Positions 33,471 through 41,651 of a DNA stretch of 64,000 nucleotides are shown one piece after another. This DNA comes from Sulfitobacter sp043557345. Lineage in GTDB: Bacteria; Pseudomonadota; Alphaproteobacteria; Rhodobacterales; Rhodobacteraceae. Numbering within the stretch: the first letter of the stretch is position 1; the number at the start of each line of letters is the position of its first letter. A program made the translations under genes and the position numbers. The notes under the pieces are model-generated. The model saw only the letters and a program-made list of their open reading frames with translations. It ran no database searches and was not told the DNA's origin. The DNA lies in NCBI RefSeq assembly GCF_043557345.1, contig NZ_JBIFFV010000001.1:372001-436000 (forward strand), written 5' to 3'.

Positions 33471-34025
33471 ATGTTGATGCAGGATATTTCTGACTTGGGC
33501 CCGGACCGCAGTTTGCTTTTGGTCGATGACGATGAGCCGTTTCTGCGCCGTTTGGCCAAGGCGATGGAGAAACGCGGTTTTGAGGTGGAAACCGCAGGCT
33601 CTGTCGCGGCGGGCAAGGCCATCGCCACCGCGCGCCCCCCGGCCTTTGCCGTGGTCGATCTGCGGCTTCAGGATGGCAACGGGCTCGACGTGGTCGAAGT
33701 GCTGCGGGACAAACGCGCGGATGCGCGGGTGGTCGTGCTGACGGGCTATGGTGCGATTGCCACGGCGGTGGCGGCGGTGAAATCCGGGGCGACGGATTAC
33801 CTGTCGAAACCCGCCGACGCCAATGACATCGTCAACGCGCTTTTGGCGACCGGAGGGGACTTGCCCGAACCACCGGAAAACCCGATGAGCGCGGATCGCG
33901 TGCGGTGGGAGCATATCCAACGGGTCTATGAACTGTGTGACCGCAACGTCTCGGAAACGGCCCGGCGGTTGAACATGCACCGACGCACCCTGCAGCGTAT
34001 CCTCGCTAAGCGCTCTCCGCGCTAA
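33471..34025 (+). CDS. regA: Redox response regulator RegA (PrrA)
   Basis: A 184-residue response regulator. The receiver domain has DDDE near residue 20, phospho-accepting Asp63 in VVDLRL and Lys in YLSKPADAND. The C-terminal Fis-like helix-turn-helix is NVSETARRLNMHRRTLQRIL, matching the nearly invariant RegA family C-terminus. RegA controls respiration, carbon and nitrogen fixation and, where present, photosynthesis genes. GAGAGGGG lies directly against the ATG at 33471, so the ATG at 33477 (two residues shorter) may be the true start. The stop overlaps the convergent GNAT gene. Confidence 0.97.
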   Translation: MLMQDISDLGPDRSLLLVDDDEPFLRRLAKAMEKRGFEVETAGSVAAGKAIATARPPAFAVVDLRLQDGNGLDVVEVLRDKRADARVVVLTGYGAIATAVAAVKSGATDYLSKPADANDIVNALLATGGDLPEPPENPMSADRVRWEHIQRVYELCDRNVSETARRLNMHRRTLQRILAKRSPR

Positions 34026-34501
34026 AGCTCGAACCGTTTCCAGATTTTATCGACGCGGGTGCCATCGGCCAATGTGCAATCGGGCAGCCGTCTGAAATCC
34101 TCGAACCCGCGGCTTTGGTAATAGGCCAGCCCGCCCTGATTGTCGGCGCGGATGATGGCGTGGATATGGGCATAGCCCAGTTCCCGTGCCGCCTGTTTGG
34201 TCCGGTCGAACAGGGCCGAGCCGATGCCGAACCCCTTCTCTCCCAACCGCACGAAAGTTGCGACATCCACACCGCCTTCGGGCAGGTCGGGGTGGGGTTC
34301 GATGTATTGAAAGCCTTTCAGCACGCCCTGCTCGTCCTCCGCCAGATGCCACGCGCTGTCGGGCGCGGCCATCCAGCCTTGCAACTCGCGCGGGGTGACG
34401 GGGCTGACTATGGCGGTGGTCCCGCCCTTGGCGATGATCGCGTTCAGCAATTCGGTCAAGGCGCGGGTATCGAGCGCCCCGGCGCGGCGGATGTGGATCA
34501 C
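34022..34501 (-). CDS. GNAT-family N-acetyltransferase
   Basis: A 159-residue acetyltransferase. The acetyl-CoA-binding segment is LGEKGFGIGSALFDRTKQAA, followed by HAIIRADNQGGLAYYQSRGF, typical of phosphinothricin-type GNAT proteins. The substrate is unknown. The homologous region begins VIHIRRAG, so I use the GTG at 34501, which overlaps the TGA of the HD-domain gene (GTGA); the open frame extends upstream without homology. Confidence 0.85.
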   Translation of the reverse strand: MIHIRRAGALDTRALTELLNAIIAKGGTTAIVSPVTPRELQGWMAAPDSAWHLAEDEQGVLKGFQYIEPHPDLPEGGVDVATFVRLGEKGFGIGSALFDRTKQAARELGYAHIHAIIRADNQGGLAYYQSRGFEDFRRLPDCTLADGTRVDKIWKRFEL

Positions 34502-35094
34502 GCCATGTCGCGCAGCAGCGCCGCGTGGCGTTCGGTGAACTCGGCCCGCACCTCGACCGGCGGGCGCAGCAGGATGCTCAGCCCCTCCATCAGTGCCGTA
34601 TCGGGGCGGCCAAAGAAACGGGTCGCCTCGGTCTCGGAGAAGCCGGCGATCTGGCTGGCCTCCATCCAAGCGCTGACGCGATCCGCCTTCTTGATCTGCT
34701 GCTTCACCCGCACCGGCAGGCTGGCGGGAAGGCCGAAACGGAGGTGCACAGCAGTGGTCAACCGCTCATCCAAAGCGCGATAATCCGGCCCCACGGCGGT
34801 TTTCACAGGCGAGATCATGTCGCCGATCACATATTCCGGCGCATCATGCAACAAGGCGGCCAAGCGCCATTTCGCAGGCGCGCGGGGGGCGATGCGGGCA
34901 AAAATCGTCTCGACCAAAAGCGAATGTTCGGCCACCGAGTAGGCATAGTCACCCCGCGTCTGACCGTTCCAGCGCGCGACAAAGGCCAGACCATGGGCGA
35001 TATCTTCGATCTCAATATCGACCGGGGTGGGGTCCAGCAGATCGAGCCGTCGACCTGACAGCATCCTTTGCCATGCGCGTGGTTTCTGCGCCAT
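34498..35094 (-). CDS. HD-domain phosphohydrolase (YfbR-like)
   Basis: A 198-residue HD-superfamily protein. The metal ligands are visible as SVAEHSLLV (His), ALLHDAPEYVIGD (His-Asp) and a downstream Asp in KKADRVSAW. The family includes 5'-deoxynucleotidases such as YfbR, but the substrate here is not shown. It is translationally coupled to the downstream GNAT gene. Confidence 0.85.
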   Translation of the reverse strand: MAQKPRAWQRMLSGRRLDLLDPTPVDIEIEDIAHGLAFVARWNGQTRGDYAYSVAEHSLLVETIFARIAPRAPAKWRLAALLHDAPEYVIGDMISPVKTAVGPDYRALDERLTTAVHLRFGLPASLPVRVKQQIKKADRVSAWMEASQIAGFSETEATRFFGRPDTALMEGLSILLRPPVEVRAEFTERHAALLRDMA

Positions 35095-35169
35095 CAGCGG
35101 TGGTCCTTACCTCGTGAGCCTTGGGAACAAATCCCTGTCAAACCTGTTCATCCCACGAAGGAGATGATC

Positions 35170-35472
35170 ATGAAACCCGTTTTTTCCGGTACGATAGTTG
35201 CAATTACCTTGGCCACCCTCGCCGGTGCCGCACAGGCAGAAGAAGTCTGCATGCCCGCCAAGGAAATGAAGTCCGCCCTGATTGATTGGTACGGCGAGGA
35301 GCCTGTGCCGGGTCAGCGTGAGGACAACAGCCAGCTTTGGGCATCGGATCAATCGGGGACATGGACCTTGGTCAAGACATTGGCCGACGGCAACGCCTGC
35401 GTGCTGGCCCAAGGTGACGATTGGATGGCGGGCCTGTCGGGTGATAAGCAACTGGCCGCTCTTCAAGAGTGA
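35170..35472 (+). CDS. Small secreted protein of unknown function
   Basis: A 100-residue protein with a clear signal peptide (MKPVFSGTIVAITLATLAGAAQA, cleavage after AQA). The mature part is about 77 residues with two cysteines (EEVCMPAKEM and NACVLAQGDDW), and it could be disulphide-bonded in the periplasm. AAGGAG lies 8 bp before ATG 35170; an ATG 6 bp earlier is too close to it. I do not recognise the family. It sits alone between the HD-domain gene and ahcY. Confidence 0.75.
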   Translation: MKPVFSGTIVAITLATLAGAAQAEEVCMPAKEMKSALIDWYGEEPVPGQREDNSQLWASDQSGTWTLVKTLADGNACVLAQGDDWMAGLSGDKQLAALQE

Positions 35473-35516
35473 TCCGGCGCGGCCTTTCCCCATTCACATT
35501 GAGAATTCGCGGCGAA

Positions 35517-35556
35517 GGTGCTAACCGCCCTGCAACACTTCAAACAGGAGCGCCGC
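35517..35556 (+). promoter_or_regulatory. Possible structured leader of ahcY covering the ribosome-binding site
   Basis: GGTGC (35517-35521) can pair with GCGCC (35550-35554), and CCTG (35529-35532) with CAGG (35545-35548). The Shine-Dalgarno AGGAG (35546-35550) would be held in the folded form. I could not match it to a known SAM or SAH riboswitch consensus. Confidence 0.25.
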
Positions 35557-36948
35557 ATGGCCCACGACTATATTGTTAAAGATATCAATCTGGCGGCCTA
35601 CGGGCGTAAAGAGCTGGACATCGCCGAGACCGAGATGCCGGGCCTGATGGCGCTGCGCGAGGAATATGGTGACAGCAAACCGCTGAAGGGCGCGCGGATC
35701 GTCGGCTCATTGCACATGACCATCCAGACCGCCGTTTTGATCGAAACATTGGTGGCCCTTGGTGCAGATGTACGTTGGGCGTCTTGCAATATCTTCTCGA
35801 CCCAAGATCACGCGGCGGCGGCCATCGCCAAAGCGGGCGTGCCGGTCTTTGCCATTAAAGGCCAGTCGCTGGTTGAGCATTGGGATTACCTTGACAAATC
35901 CTTCATGTTCCCCGAAGGCCCGAACCTGATCCTCGACGATGGCGGCGACGCGACGCTCTATATTCTGCTGGGTGCGCGGGTGGAAAATGGCGAAGACGCG
36001 CTGATCGCCGTGCCGAAGTCCGAAGAGGAAGAGGCGATCTTTGCCCAGATCAAAAAGCGCATGGCCGAAAGCCCCGGCTGGTTCACCAAAATGCGCGACC
36101 AGATCAAAGGCGTCTCCGAGGAGACCACGACCGGCGTTCACCGTCTCTATGACCTCGTGAAACAGGGCCAACTGCCCTTCCCCGCGATCAACGTGAACGA
36201 CTCTGTGACCAAGTCGAAGTTCGACAACAAGTATGGCTGCAAGGAAAGCCTCGTCGACGGTATCCGCCGCGCCACCGATACAATGATGGCGGGCAAGGTC
36301 GCTGTCGTCATGGGCTATGGCGACGTGGGCAAAGGCTCCGCCGCGTCTCTGCGCGGTGCGGGTGCCCGCGTGAAAGTCACCGAAGTCGACCCGATCTGCG
36401 CGTTGCAAGCCGCGATGGACGGTTTCGAGGTGGTGCTATTGGAAGACGTGGTCGCGACCGCCGATATCTTCATCACCACCACCGGCAACAAAGACGTGAT
36501 CCGTATCGAGCATATGCGCGAGATGAAGGACATGGCCATCGTGGGCAACATCGGCCACTTCGACAACGAAATCCAAGTTGCCGCGCTGAAGAACCACAAG
36601 TGGACCAACATCAAAGAGCAGGTGGACATGATCGAGATGCCGAATGGCAATCGTCTGATCCTGCTTTCGGAGGGCCGTCTGCTGAACCTCGGCAATGCCA
36701 CCGGGCACCCGTCTTTCGTGATGTCCGCCTCCTTCACCAACCAAGTTCTGGCGCAGATCGAGCTGTGGGAAAACACCGACAGATACGAGAATGACGTCTA
36801 TATCCTGCCCAAACATCTGGATGAGAAAGTCGCCCGTCTGCACCTCGATCGGATTGGTGTGAAACTGTCGAAGCTGAACCCGGAGCAGGCTGCCTATATC
36901 GGTGTGACGCCCGAAGGGCCGTTCAAGCCCGAGCATTACCGCTACTAA
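35557..36948 (+). CDS. ahcY: Adenosylhomocysteinase (S-adenosylhomocysteine hydrolase)
   Basis: A 463-residue NAD-dependent enzyme that splits S-adenosylhomocysteine into adenosine and homocysteine. Family segments include SLHMTIQTAVLIETL near the N-terminus, ETTTGVHRLY, the NAD loop VMGYGDVGKGSA and the C-terminal KPEHYRY. The ATG at 35557 (MAHDYIVKDI) follows AGGAG. ahcY lies close to regA in Rhodobacter as well. A strong terminator follows. Confidence 0.97.
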   Translation: MAHDYIVKDINLAAYGRKELDIAETEMPGLMALREEYGDSKPLKGARIVGSLHMTIQTAVLIETLVALGADVRWASCNIFSTQDHAAAAIAKAGVPVFAIKGQSLVEHWDYLDKSFMFPEGPNLILDDGGDATLYILLGARVENGEDALIAVPKSEEEEAIFAQIKKRMAESPGWFTKMRDQIKGVSEETTTGVHRLYDLVKQGQLPFPAINVNDSVTKSKFDNKYGCKESLVDGIRRATDTMMAGKVAVVMGYGDVGKGSAASLRGAGARVKVTEVDPICALQAAMDGFEVVLLEDVVATADIFITTTGNKDVIRIEHMREMKDMAIVGNIGHFDNEIQVAALKNHKWTNIKEQVDMIEMPNGNRLILLSEGRLLNLGNATGHPSFVMSASFTNQVLAQIELWENTDRYENDVYILPKHLDEKVARLHLDRIGVKLSKLNPEQAAYIGVTPEGPFKPEHYRY

Positions 36949-36980
36949 ACGGGAAGAGTTCTCTCTTTCAGCAGATTTCT

Positions 36981-37014
36981 ACGCCGTCCCGCAGTCACCG
37001 GGGCGGCGTTTTTA
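36981..37014 (+). terminator. Terminator after ahcY
   Basis: ACGCCGTCCC pairs with GGGGCGGCGT (one G-T pair) across a 9-nt loop and is followed by TTTTATT, 32 bp past the ahcY stop. Confidence 0.85.
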
Positions 37015-37152
37015 TTTCAAGTGACTGCGATATATAGGAATATTTTCTCAATCGGCGGATTCAAGCACATATCTGCCAGCGGCGGATGGCGGGCGGAACA
37101 TAGTCAATCGGGCGGTGTTTCATCCCCAGACCATTGAAAAGGAGTATCGAAG

Positions 37153-38064
37153 ATGAAACGTACATTCCTGAAGTCCACCGTCGCCGCCCTCGCTCTGACC
37201 GCGGGCACCGCATTTGCTCAGACCGCCGATACCGAAGCCGGTGCTGCTGCGGAAGCCGAGGCCACAATCTCAAGCGAGAGCGCTACAAACACGGCCAACG
37301 ATCTGACCGCCACTGTAGAGCAGCAGGCGAAGAAGACCGCCGAAATGTCGCGCGAGAATTCCGACGACTATGAAGGAACCAACGACGCTAACGCCACCGA
37401 TGAGGTTCTGACCGCGCCGACACAGGGCGCAGAGTTCGAAGGTGAGACCGAAGTCGACAACGAAGCGGAGCTGACCGCCGAGACCGATGGCGCAACGCCA
37501 ACGACTGAAGCCGAAGCGGATCTGGCCGGGAACGCCGATTCAGAGTCGAATTCGACCCTGAGCACCGACACCAGCGGCACAGCCATGACGGAAACAGACA
37601 CCGATGTGGCAGCCGATGAAGACACTGATATCGACAGCGAGATGACTGCCGAAATCGAAAGCGAGTCCGAGACTGAACTCGACGAAAACGTCGCTTCCGA
37701 CACCGAAGCGAACATGGAAACCGACGTAACCCGGACAGACACCGGCATGAGCAACGCATTCTCCGGCATGGTGGTTGGTGATCTGATCGGCCTGACCGTG
37801 GTCGAAGCGGATGGCGACACCATCGGTGATGTCGACTATGTCATCAAGACTGACGAAGGCTATGCCGCAGTGGTTGGCGTGGGCGGCTTCCTCGGCTTGG
37901 GCGAACACACCGTCGCCGTGCCGCTTGAGCAAATCTCAATGGCCGCCGAGAACGACCTGAAGCTGAGCTCTTGGACCAAAGCCGAGTTGGAAGCCCAGCC
38001 GGAAGTTGATGAAGATACAATCGAAGGTCTGGAAGACGACGTTCGTCTTGACGACGCTTCTTAA
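37153..38064 (+). CDS. Secreted, highly acidic PRC-barrel protein
   Basis: A 303-residue protein. A signal peptide (KRTFLKSTVAALALTAGTAF, cleavage near AFA-QT) is followed by about 170 residues very rich in Asp, Glu, Thr, Ser and Ala, almost without basic or aromatic residues. The C-terminal PRC-barrel domain runs from about residue 202 (GMVVGDLIGLTVVEADGDTI) to 290. PRC-barrel domains mediate protein or RNA contacts; the role of secreted acidic forms is not established. AAAAGGAG precedes the ATG. It is transcribed alone between two terminators. Confidence 0.82.
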   Translation: MKRTFLKSTVAALALTAGTAFAQTADTEAGAAAEAEATISSESATNTANDLTATVEQQAKKTAEMSRENSDDYEGTNDANATDEVLTAPTQGAEFEGETEVDNEAELTAETDGATPTTEAEADLAGNADSESNSTLSTDTSGTAMTETDTDVAADEDTDIDSEMTAEIESESETELDENVASDTEANMETDVTRTDTGMSNAFSGMVVGDLIGLTVVEADGDTIGDVDYVIKTDEGYAAVVGVGGFLGLGEHTVAVPLEQISMAAENDLKLSSWTKAELEAQPEVDEDTIEGLEDDVRLDDAS

Positions 38065-38087
38065 GCGACAGCCGATATCCTGACCAA

Positions 38088-38115
38088 GAGGCGCCCCATT
38101 CGGGCGCCTCTTTTT
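38088..38115 (+). terminator. Terminator after the PRC-barrel gene
   Basis: GAGGCGCCC (38088-38096) pairs perfectly with GGGCGCCTC (38102-38110) and is followed by TTTTT. Confidence 0.9.
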
Positions 38116-38237
38116 CTGGCGGCCACGGCGACAGCCCCGCCGCGCTCGAAATAAATCTTTTGCAATACAGGGATATCGCCTTAGGCTCCGGTCTCAGGAA
38201 CCCCTGAAGGGCCGAAGACACTATTGGGAGAGATTTT

Positions 38238-38579
38238 ATGGGCAAGCGTGACGAATGGATCGCCAAATACGCAGAAGAGCTGAAGAACAAATGCGGCATG
38301 GAGCCGGATATGGACCTTTTGACCAAGGTGACCATCGGCTGCGGTCCCTCGATCTATAACGCCGACGCGCAGACGGTGTCTTCCAGCGATACGGCTGAAT
38401 TGAATACCGTGAAGGACAATTTCCTGATCAAGAAGCTTGGCCTGCCGGATGATGAGCATCTTATGGGCGGCATTCAAAAGGTGATCGAGACCTATGGCCG
38501 GTCCGAGCGGAACAAGTACCGCGCGGTGGTCTATTACATGCTGGTCAAACACTTCGGCAAAGAGCCTGTCTACGGCTAA
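38238..38579 (+). CDS. DUF2853-family protein
   Basis: A 113-residue soluble protein (MGKRDEWIAKYAEELKNKCG...) that matches the small DUF2853 family, for which no function is known. It is mostly helical in appearance and has no signal peptide. GGGAGAG lies upstream of the ATG. It is a single-gene unit followed by a perfect hairpin terminator. Confidence 0.82.
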   Translation: MGKRDEWIAKYAEELKNKCGMEPDMDLLTKVTIGCGPSIYNADAQTVSSSDTAELNTVKDNFLIKKLGLPDDEHLMGGIQKVIETYGRSERNKYRAVVYYMLVKHFGKEPVYG

Positions 38580-38615
38580 GCAAGCCCTAAGAAGCTTATC
38601 AAATCCTTACGCTGG

Positions 38616-38648
38616 ACGCGCGCTTGGTTAAGCGCGCGTTTCGTTTTT
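38616..38648 (+). terminator. Terminator after the DUF2853 gene
   Basis: ACGCGCGCTT (38616-38625) pairs perfectly with AAGCGCGCGT (38630-38639) across a GGTT loop and is followed by a T-rich run ending TTTTT. Confidence 0.9.
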
Positions 38649-38657
38649 GCGCGGGCT

Positions 38658-38804
38658 TTGACAGAGTAGAAAGTTGAGTAAATCACTGTTTTTTGCTATC
38701 ACGCTTATATCGGCGAAAATGGCCGTGAGCGTTACGAACATGTGTGGTGGTTATGGGAGCACATGGGGTGAGAAGGGTTCTGGCGGGGTGCCGGAACCCT
38801 TTTT
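38658..38804 (+). ncRNA. Possible small-RNA transcription unit (promoter-like box to terminator)
   Basis: A perfect TTGACA -35 box lies at 38658-38663, just after the previous terminator. The unit ends in a strong hairpin: AAGGGTTCTGGC (38773-38784) pairs with GCCGGAACCCTT (38790-38801), with T-run 38800-38804. No convincing -10 box is seen (AATCAC or ATCACT at 17-18 bp). No conserved protein is encoded between. A transcript of roughly 100-115 nt is an inference. Confidence 0.35.
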
Positions 38805-38829
38805 CGTAAACGCCGATGCGCTGTTAATG

Positions 38830-39249
38830 TCAGGGCGCGGTCTTGCCCAAGGCGCAGATATGCTGCCATTCCGCGTCAGTGACAGGTTGCACGGATAGGC
38901 GCGAATTTTTCACCAGAACCATGTCCTCCAGCCGTGGGTCCGCTTTGATATTATCCAAACTGACCGGTTGGGCGAAGGACCGCACCGCTTTGATGTCCAC
39001 ACATTCCCACCGTGGGTCATCGGTGCTGCTGTCGGAGTGAGCCTCGGCGCAGACTTCCACGATGCCGACGATCTCACGGTCCTTTTGCGAGTGGTAAAAG
39101 AACCCGAGGTCACCAATCTTCATCTCACGCATGAAATTGCGCGCCTGATAGTTGCGCACCCCGTCCCATTCTTCACCCGCATCGCCTTTGGCCATCTGGT
39201 CGGCCCAGCTCCAAGTTGCGGGTTCGGATTTGAACAACCAATAGGCCAT
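38830..39249 (-). CDS. EVE-domain protein
   Basis: A 139-residue EVE (PUA-like) protein starting MAYWLFKSEPATWSWADQ, with the family segments GVRNYQARNFMREM and DLGFFYHSQKDREIVGIVEV. EVE domains bind modified bases or RNA ends, but the ligand here is unknown. It is the last gene of a tsaD-gpsA-yciI-EVE run; its start codon shares a base with the preceding stop codon. Confidence 0.9.
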   Translation of the reverse strand: MAYWLFKSEPATWSWADQMAKGDAGEEWDGVRNYQARNFMREMKIGDLGFFYHSQKDREIVGIVEVCAEAHSDSSTDDPRWECVDIKAVRSFAQPVSLDNIKADPRLEDMVLVKNSRLSVQPVTDAEWQHICALGKTAP

Positions 39250-39521
39250 CAGCCGATCACCCGGTTCCAGTGGGTCAGGGTCACGCTTTGGAACAGGCCG
39301 GCCTTGGCATAGGGGTCATTCGCGGCCCAATATTCGGCTGCGGCCATATCGGGCACGTCCAGAATGATGAGCGAACCGATCATGCCGCCTTCGGCGTCCA
39401 AAAGCGGGCCAGCTTGGGCCACGGCATCGCTGGACTTCAGATAGGCCAGATGGTCGGGCCGGTTTTCCTGACGGATTGGCAGGCCATCGGCTTTGTCATG
39501 GGCGATCAGGGCAACAAACAT
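39249..39521 (-). CDS. YciI-family protein
   Basis: A 90-residue YciI-like (dimeric alpha+beta barrel) protein. Recognisable parts are the N-terminal MFVALIAHDKADGL and the C-terminal AAEYWAANDPYAKAGLFQSV, with the conserved His and Asp of the putative active site. The function of this family is poorly known. It lies one base after gpsA and overlaps the EVE gene by one base. Confidence 0.87.
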   Translation of the reverse strand: MFVALIAHDKADGLPIRQENRPDHLAYLKSSDAVAQAGPLLDAEGGMIGSLIILDVPDMAAAEYWAANDPYAKAGLFQSVTLTHWNRVIG

Positions 39522-39522
39522 A

Positions 39523-40476
39523 TCATTCTTCCTTTAGGGGGCGGGTCAGCAGAGACTTCATGGCACCAGCCACATCTAGCTGGTTGTCGAGCAATCCGGC
39601 AACCGCGCGGGTGATCGGCATATCAAGCGCTGCTTCGCGCGCCAGTGCATCGACGGCGCGGGCGGTCGCGGCCCCTTCGACCGTGGTCGACGGGTCAAAG
39701 GGGGTGCCTTGCCCCAGCGATTGCCCCAAACGGTAGTTGCGCGATTGCTCGGAGGTGCAGGTCAGCGTCAGATCGCCAAAGCCGGAGAGCCCGGCCAGCG
39801 TCGTCGGCTCGGCCTTCAGATGGGCGGCGAGGCGCTGCATTTCGGCGTATCCGCGGGTCATCAACGCGGCGCGGGCGCTTTCGCCCAGACCCGCCCCAAT
39901 CGCGGCCCCGCTGGCAATGGCGACAACATTTTTCAGCGCCCCGCCCAGTTCCGCGCCGGTGGTATCCGTGGTGCGGTAGAGGCGCAGGTTCGCCGTGGTG
40001 AGTTCCGCCTGCAGCTGTTCGCCCGCCGCAGGGTCAGCACAGGCCAGGGTCAGCGCGGTGGGCAGACCCCGTGCGATATCGGCGGCAAAGCTCGGCCCCG
40101 TCAGGATCGCGGCGGTGGCCTCGGGAAGGGTCTCTTCGATCACGCTGACCGGCCCCACGCCGGTGCTGAGTTCGATGCCTTTGCAGCAGGCGACCAAATG
40201 TTTCCCGTGAAGCGCGGCGCGATGTTCCTCCAAAACGCTGCGCAGTTTCTGCATCGGTACGGCCAGTAAAAGGATCTCGGCCTCAGCGGCTTGGGCAAGG
40301 CTTTCGGTCACGCTGAGCGTCTCGGGGAAAGGGCAGCCGGGCAGGCGTTTGGCGTTCTCGCGCCGTGCGGCCATGTCCCCCGCGTCACGCGCCCAGAGCG
40401 TCACCGGCCCTTTGCCGGCAAGCGATATGGCCAGCGCCGTGCCGAATGCCCCTGCGCCGAGGATGGAGATGCTCAT
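39523..40476 (-). CDS. gpsA: Glycerol-3-phosphate dehydrogenase [NAD(P)+]
   Basis: A 317-residue enzyme making sn-glycerol-3-phosphate from dihydroxyacetone phosphate for phospholipid synthesis. The nucleotide-binding motif is ILGAGAFGTALAISLA at residues 4-19, then CCKGIE, and the catalytic lysine lies in ALKNVVAIASG. The C-terminal substrate region contains GLSGFGDLTLTC. It overlaps tsaD by 4 bp. Confidence 0.96.
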   Translation of the reverse strand: MSISILGAGAFGTALAISLAGKGPVTLWARDAGDMAARRENAKRLPGCPFPETLSVTESLAQAAEAEILLLAVPMQKLRSVLEEHRAALHGKHLVACCKGIELSTGVGPVSVIEETLPEATAAILTGPSFAADIARGLPTALTLACADPAAGEQLQAELTTANLRLYRTTDTTGAELGGALKNVVAIASGAAIGAGLGESARAALMTRGYAEMQRLAAHLKAEPTTLAGLSGFGDLTLTCTSEQSRNYRLGQSLGQGTPFDPSTTVEGAATARAVDALAREAALDMPITRAVAGLLDNQLDVAGAMKSLLTRPLKEE

Positions 40477-41576
40477 GCCTTGGCCCCCTTCTTGCCACTG
40501 CCCAGCATCGACGGGCGCGCGGTGTCCAGCGGCCAGCGGGGGCGTGCGGCAAGGGTCAGGTCATCGGCCTCCCGCAGGGCGGCCTGCTCTCCGGCCGCGA
40601 AGGCGATCATCGCGGCGTTGTCGGTGCAAAGCGCCAAGGGTGGCGCCACAAAGGTGGCCTCTTGCGCTGCCGCAACTGTCTCTAACGCAGCGCGGATGGA
40701 CTTGTTCGCCGCCACGCCCCCCGCCACGCAAAGGCTCCGCGCACCCTCTGCCGGATACTCCGCAAAGGCGCGGCGCGTTTTATGGGCCAGCACATCGACC
40801 ACGGCGGCTTGGAACCCTGCCGCGAGGTCCGCTTGATCCTGTCGCGTCAGCCCGCCACGTTCCGCGACGCATTTGTCACGGGCGCGCAGCACGGCGGTTT
40901 TCAAACCCGAGAAGGACATGTCGCAGCCGTCGCGATCCAGCAGGGGGCGCGGCAGGGCAAAGCGCGTCGCATCGCCCTTTTTGGCGCATTCTTCGATCGA
41001 CGGCCCGCCCGGCTGGGGCAGGCCCAACAGCCGCGCAACCTTGTCAAATGCCTCTCCCGGGGCATCGTCGATGGTACCGCCGAGACGGTCGAAGCTTTCG
41101 GGCCCGCGCACCAGTAGAAACTGACAATGCCCGCCCGAGACCAGCAACATCAGATAGGGATAGGGCACGTTATCGGTGAGCCGCGGGGTCAGCGCGTGTC
41201 CCGCGAGGTGGTTCACCCCGTAAAGCGGCTTGCCCGTCGCCGCCGAGAGCCCCTTGGCGCACATCACGCCCGACACCACGCCGCCGATCAGCCCCGGTCC
41301 GGCGGTCACTGCGATGGCGTCGATCTGCGGCAGGCCGATCCCGGCCTCGGCCAAGGCATCCTCGACACAATGGTCCAATTTCTCGGCATGGGCGCGGGCG
41401 GCGATTTCGGGGACGACGCCGCCAAAGTCGGCGTGCAACTCGGTCTGGCCCGCCACGACCGAGGCCAGCACCTTGCCGCGCCCGTCTTCCTCCATGCGCA
41501 CCACGGCGGCGGCGGTATCGTCGCAACTGCTTTCCAAACCAAGGATCAAGCGGGTCTGAGACTGGGTAGAGGGCAT
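40473..41576 (-). CDS. tsaD: tRNA N6-adenosine threonylcarbamoyltransferase TsaD
   Basis: A 367-residue ASKHA-fold enzyme that transfers the threonylcarbamoyl group to A37 of tRNA. Key segments are GLESSCDDTAAAVV near the N-terminus, the metal-site region EIAARAHAEKLDH, and VSGGHCQFLLV. The ATG at 41576 (MPSTQSQTRLIL) is preceded by GGAAAG and gives the usual N-terminus. It leads the leftward tsaD-gpsA-yciI-EVE operon and is divergent from hemD with a 75-bp gap. Confidence 0.96.
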   Translation of the reverse strand: MPSTQSQTRLILGLESSCDDTAAAVVRMEEDGRGKVLASVVAGQTELHADFGGVVPEIAARAHAEKLDHCVEDALAEAGIGLPQIDAIAVTAGPGLIGGVVSGVMCAKGLSAATGKPLYGVNHLAGHALTPRLTDNVPYPYLMLLVSGGHCQFLLVRGPESFDRLGGTIDDAPGEAFDKVARLLGLPQPGGPSIEECAKKGDATRFALPRPLLDRDGCDMSFSGLKTAVLRARDKCVAERGGLTRQDQADLAAGFQAAVVDVLAHKTRRAFAEYPAEGARSLCVAGGVAANKSIRAALETVAAAQEATFVAPPLALCTDNAAMIAFAAGEQAALREADDLTLAARPRWPLDTARPSMLGSGKKGAKA

Positions 41577-41651
41577 GGGGGCTTTCCGTTGCAAGGCACC
41601 TGTACCGCAGGTAACACCGCTAACACGCGCAAACAATGCCGGAGCCTTGCG

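Noticed and set aside
35473..35556. A SAM, SAM/SAH or SAH riboswitch upstream of ahcY.
   Set aside because: Short similarity (AGGAGCGC, CAAC) is present, but the conserved cores and stem arrangement of these classes are not. I list only a possible leader fold.
38674..38898. A 74-codon plus-strand open frame between the DUF2853 gene and the EVE gene.
   Set aside because: It runs through a strong terminator hairpin and into the antisense of the EVE gene, with no recognisable ribosome-binding site or homology.
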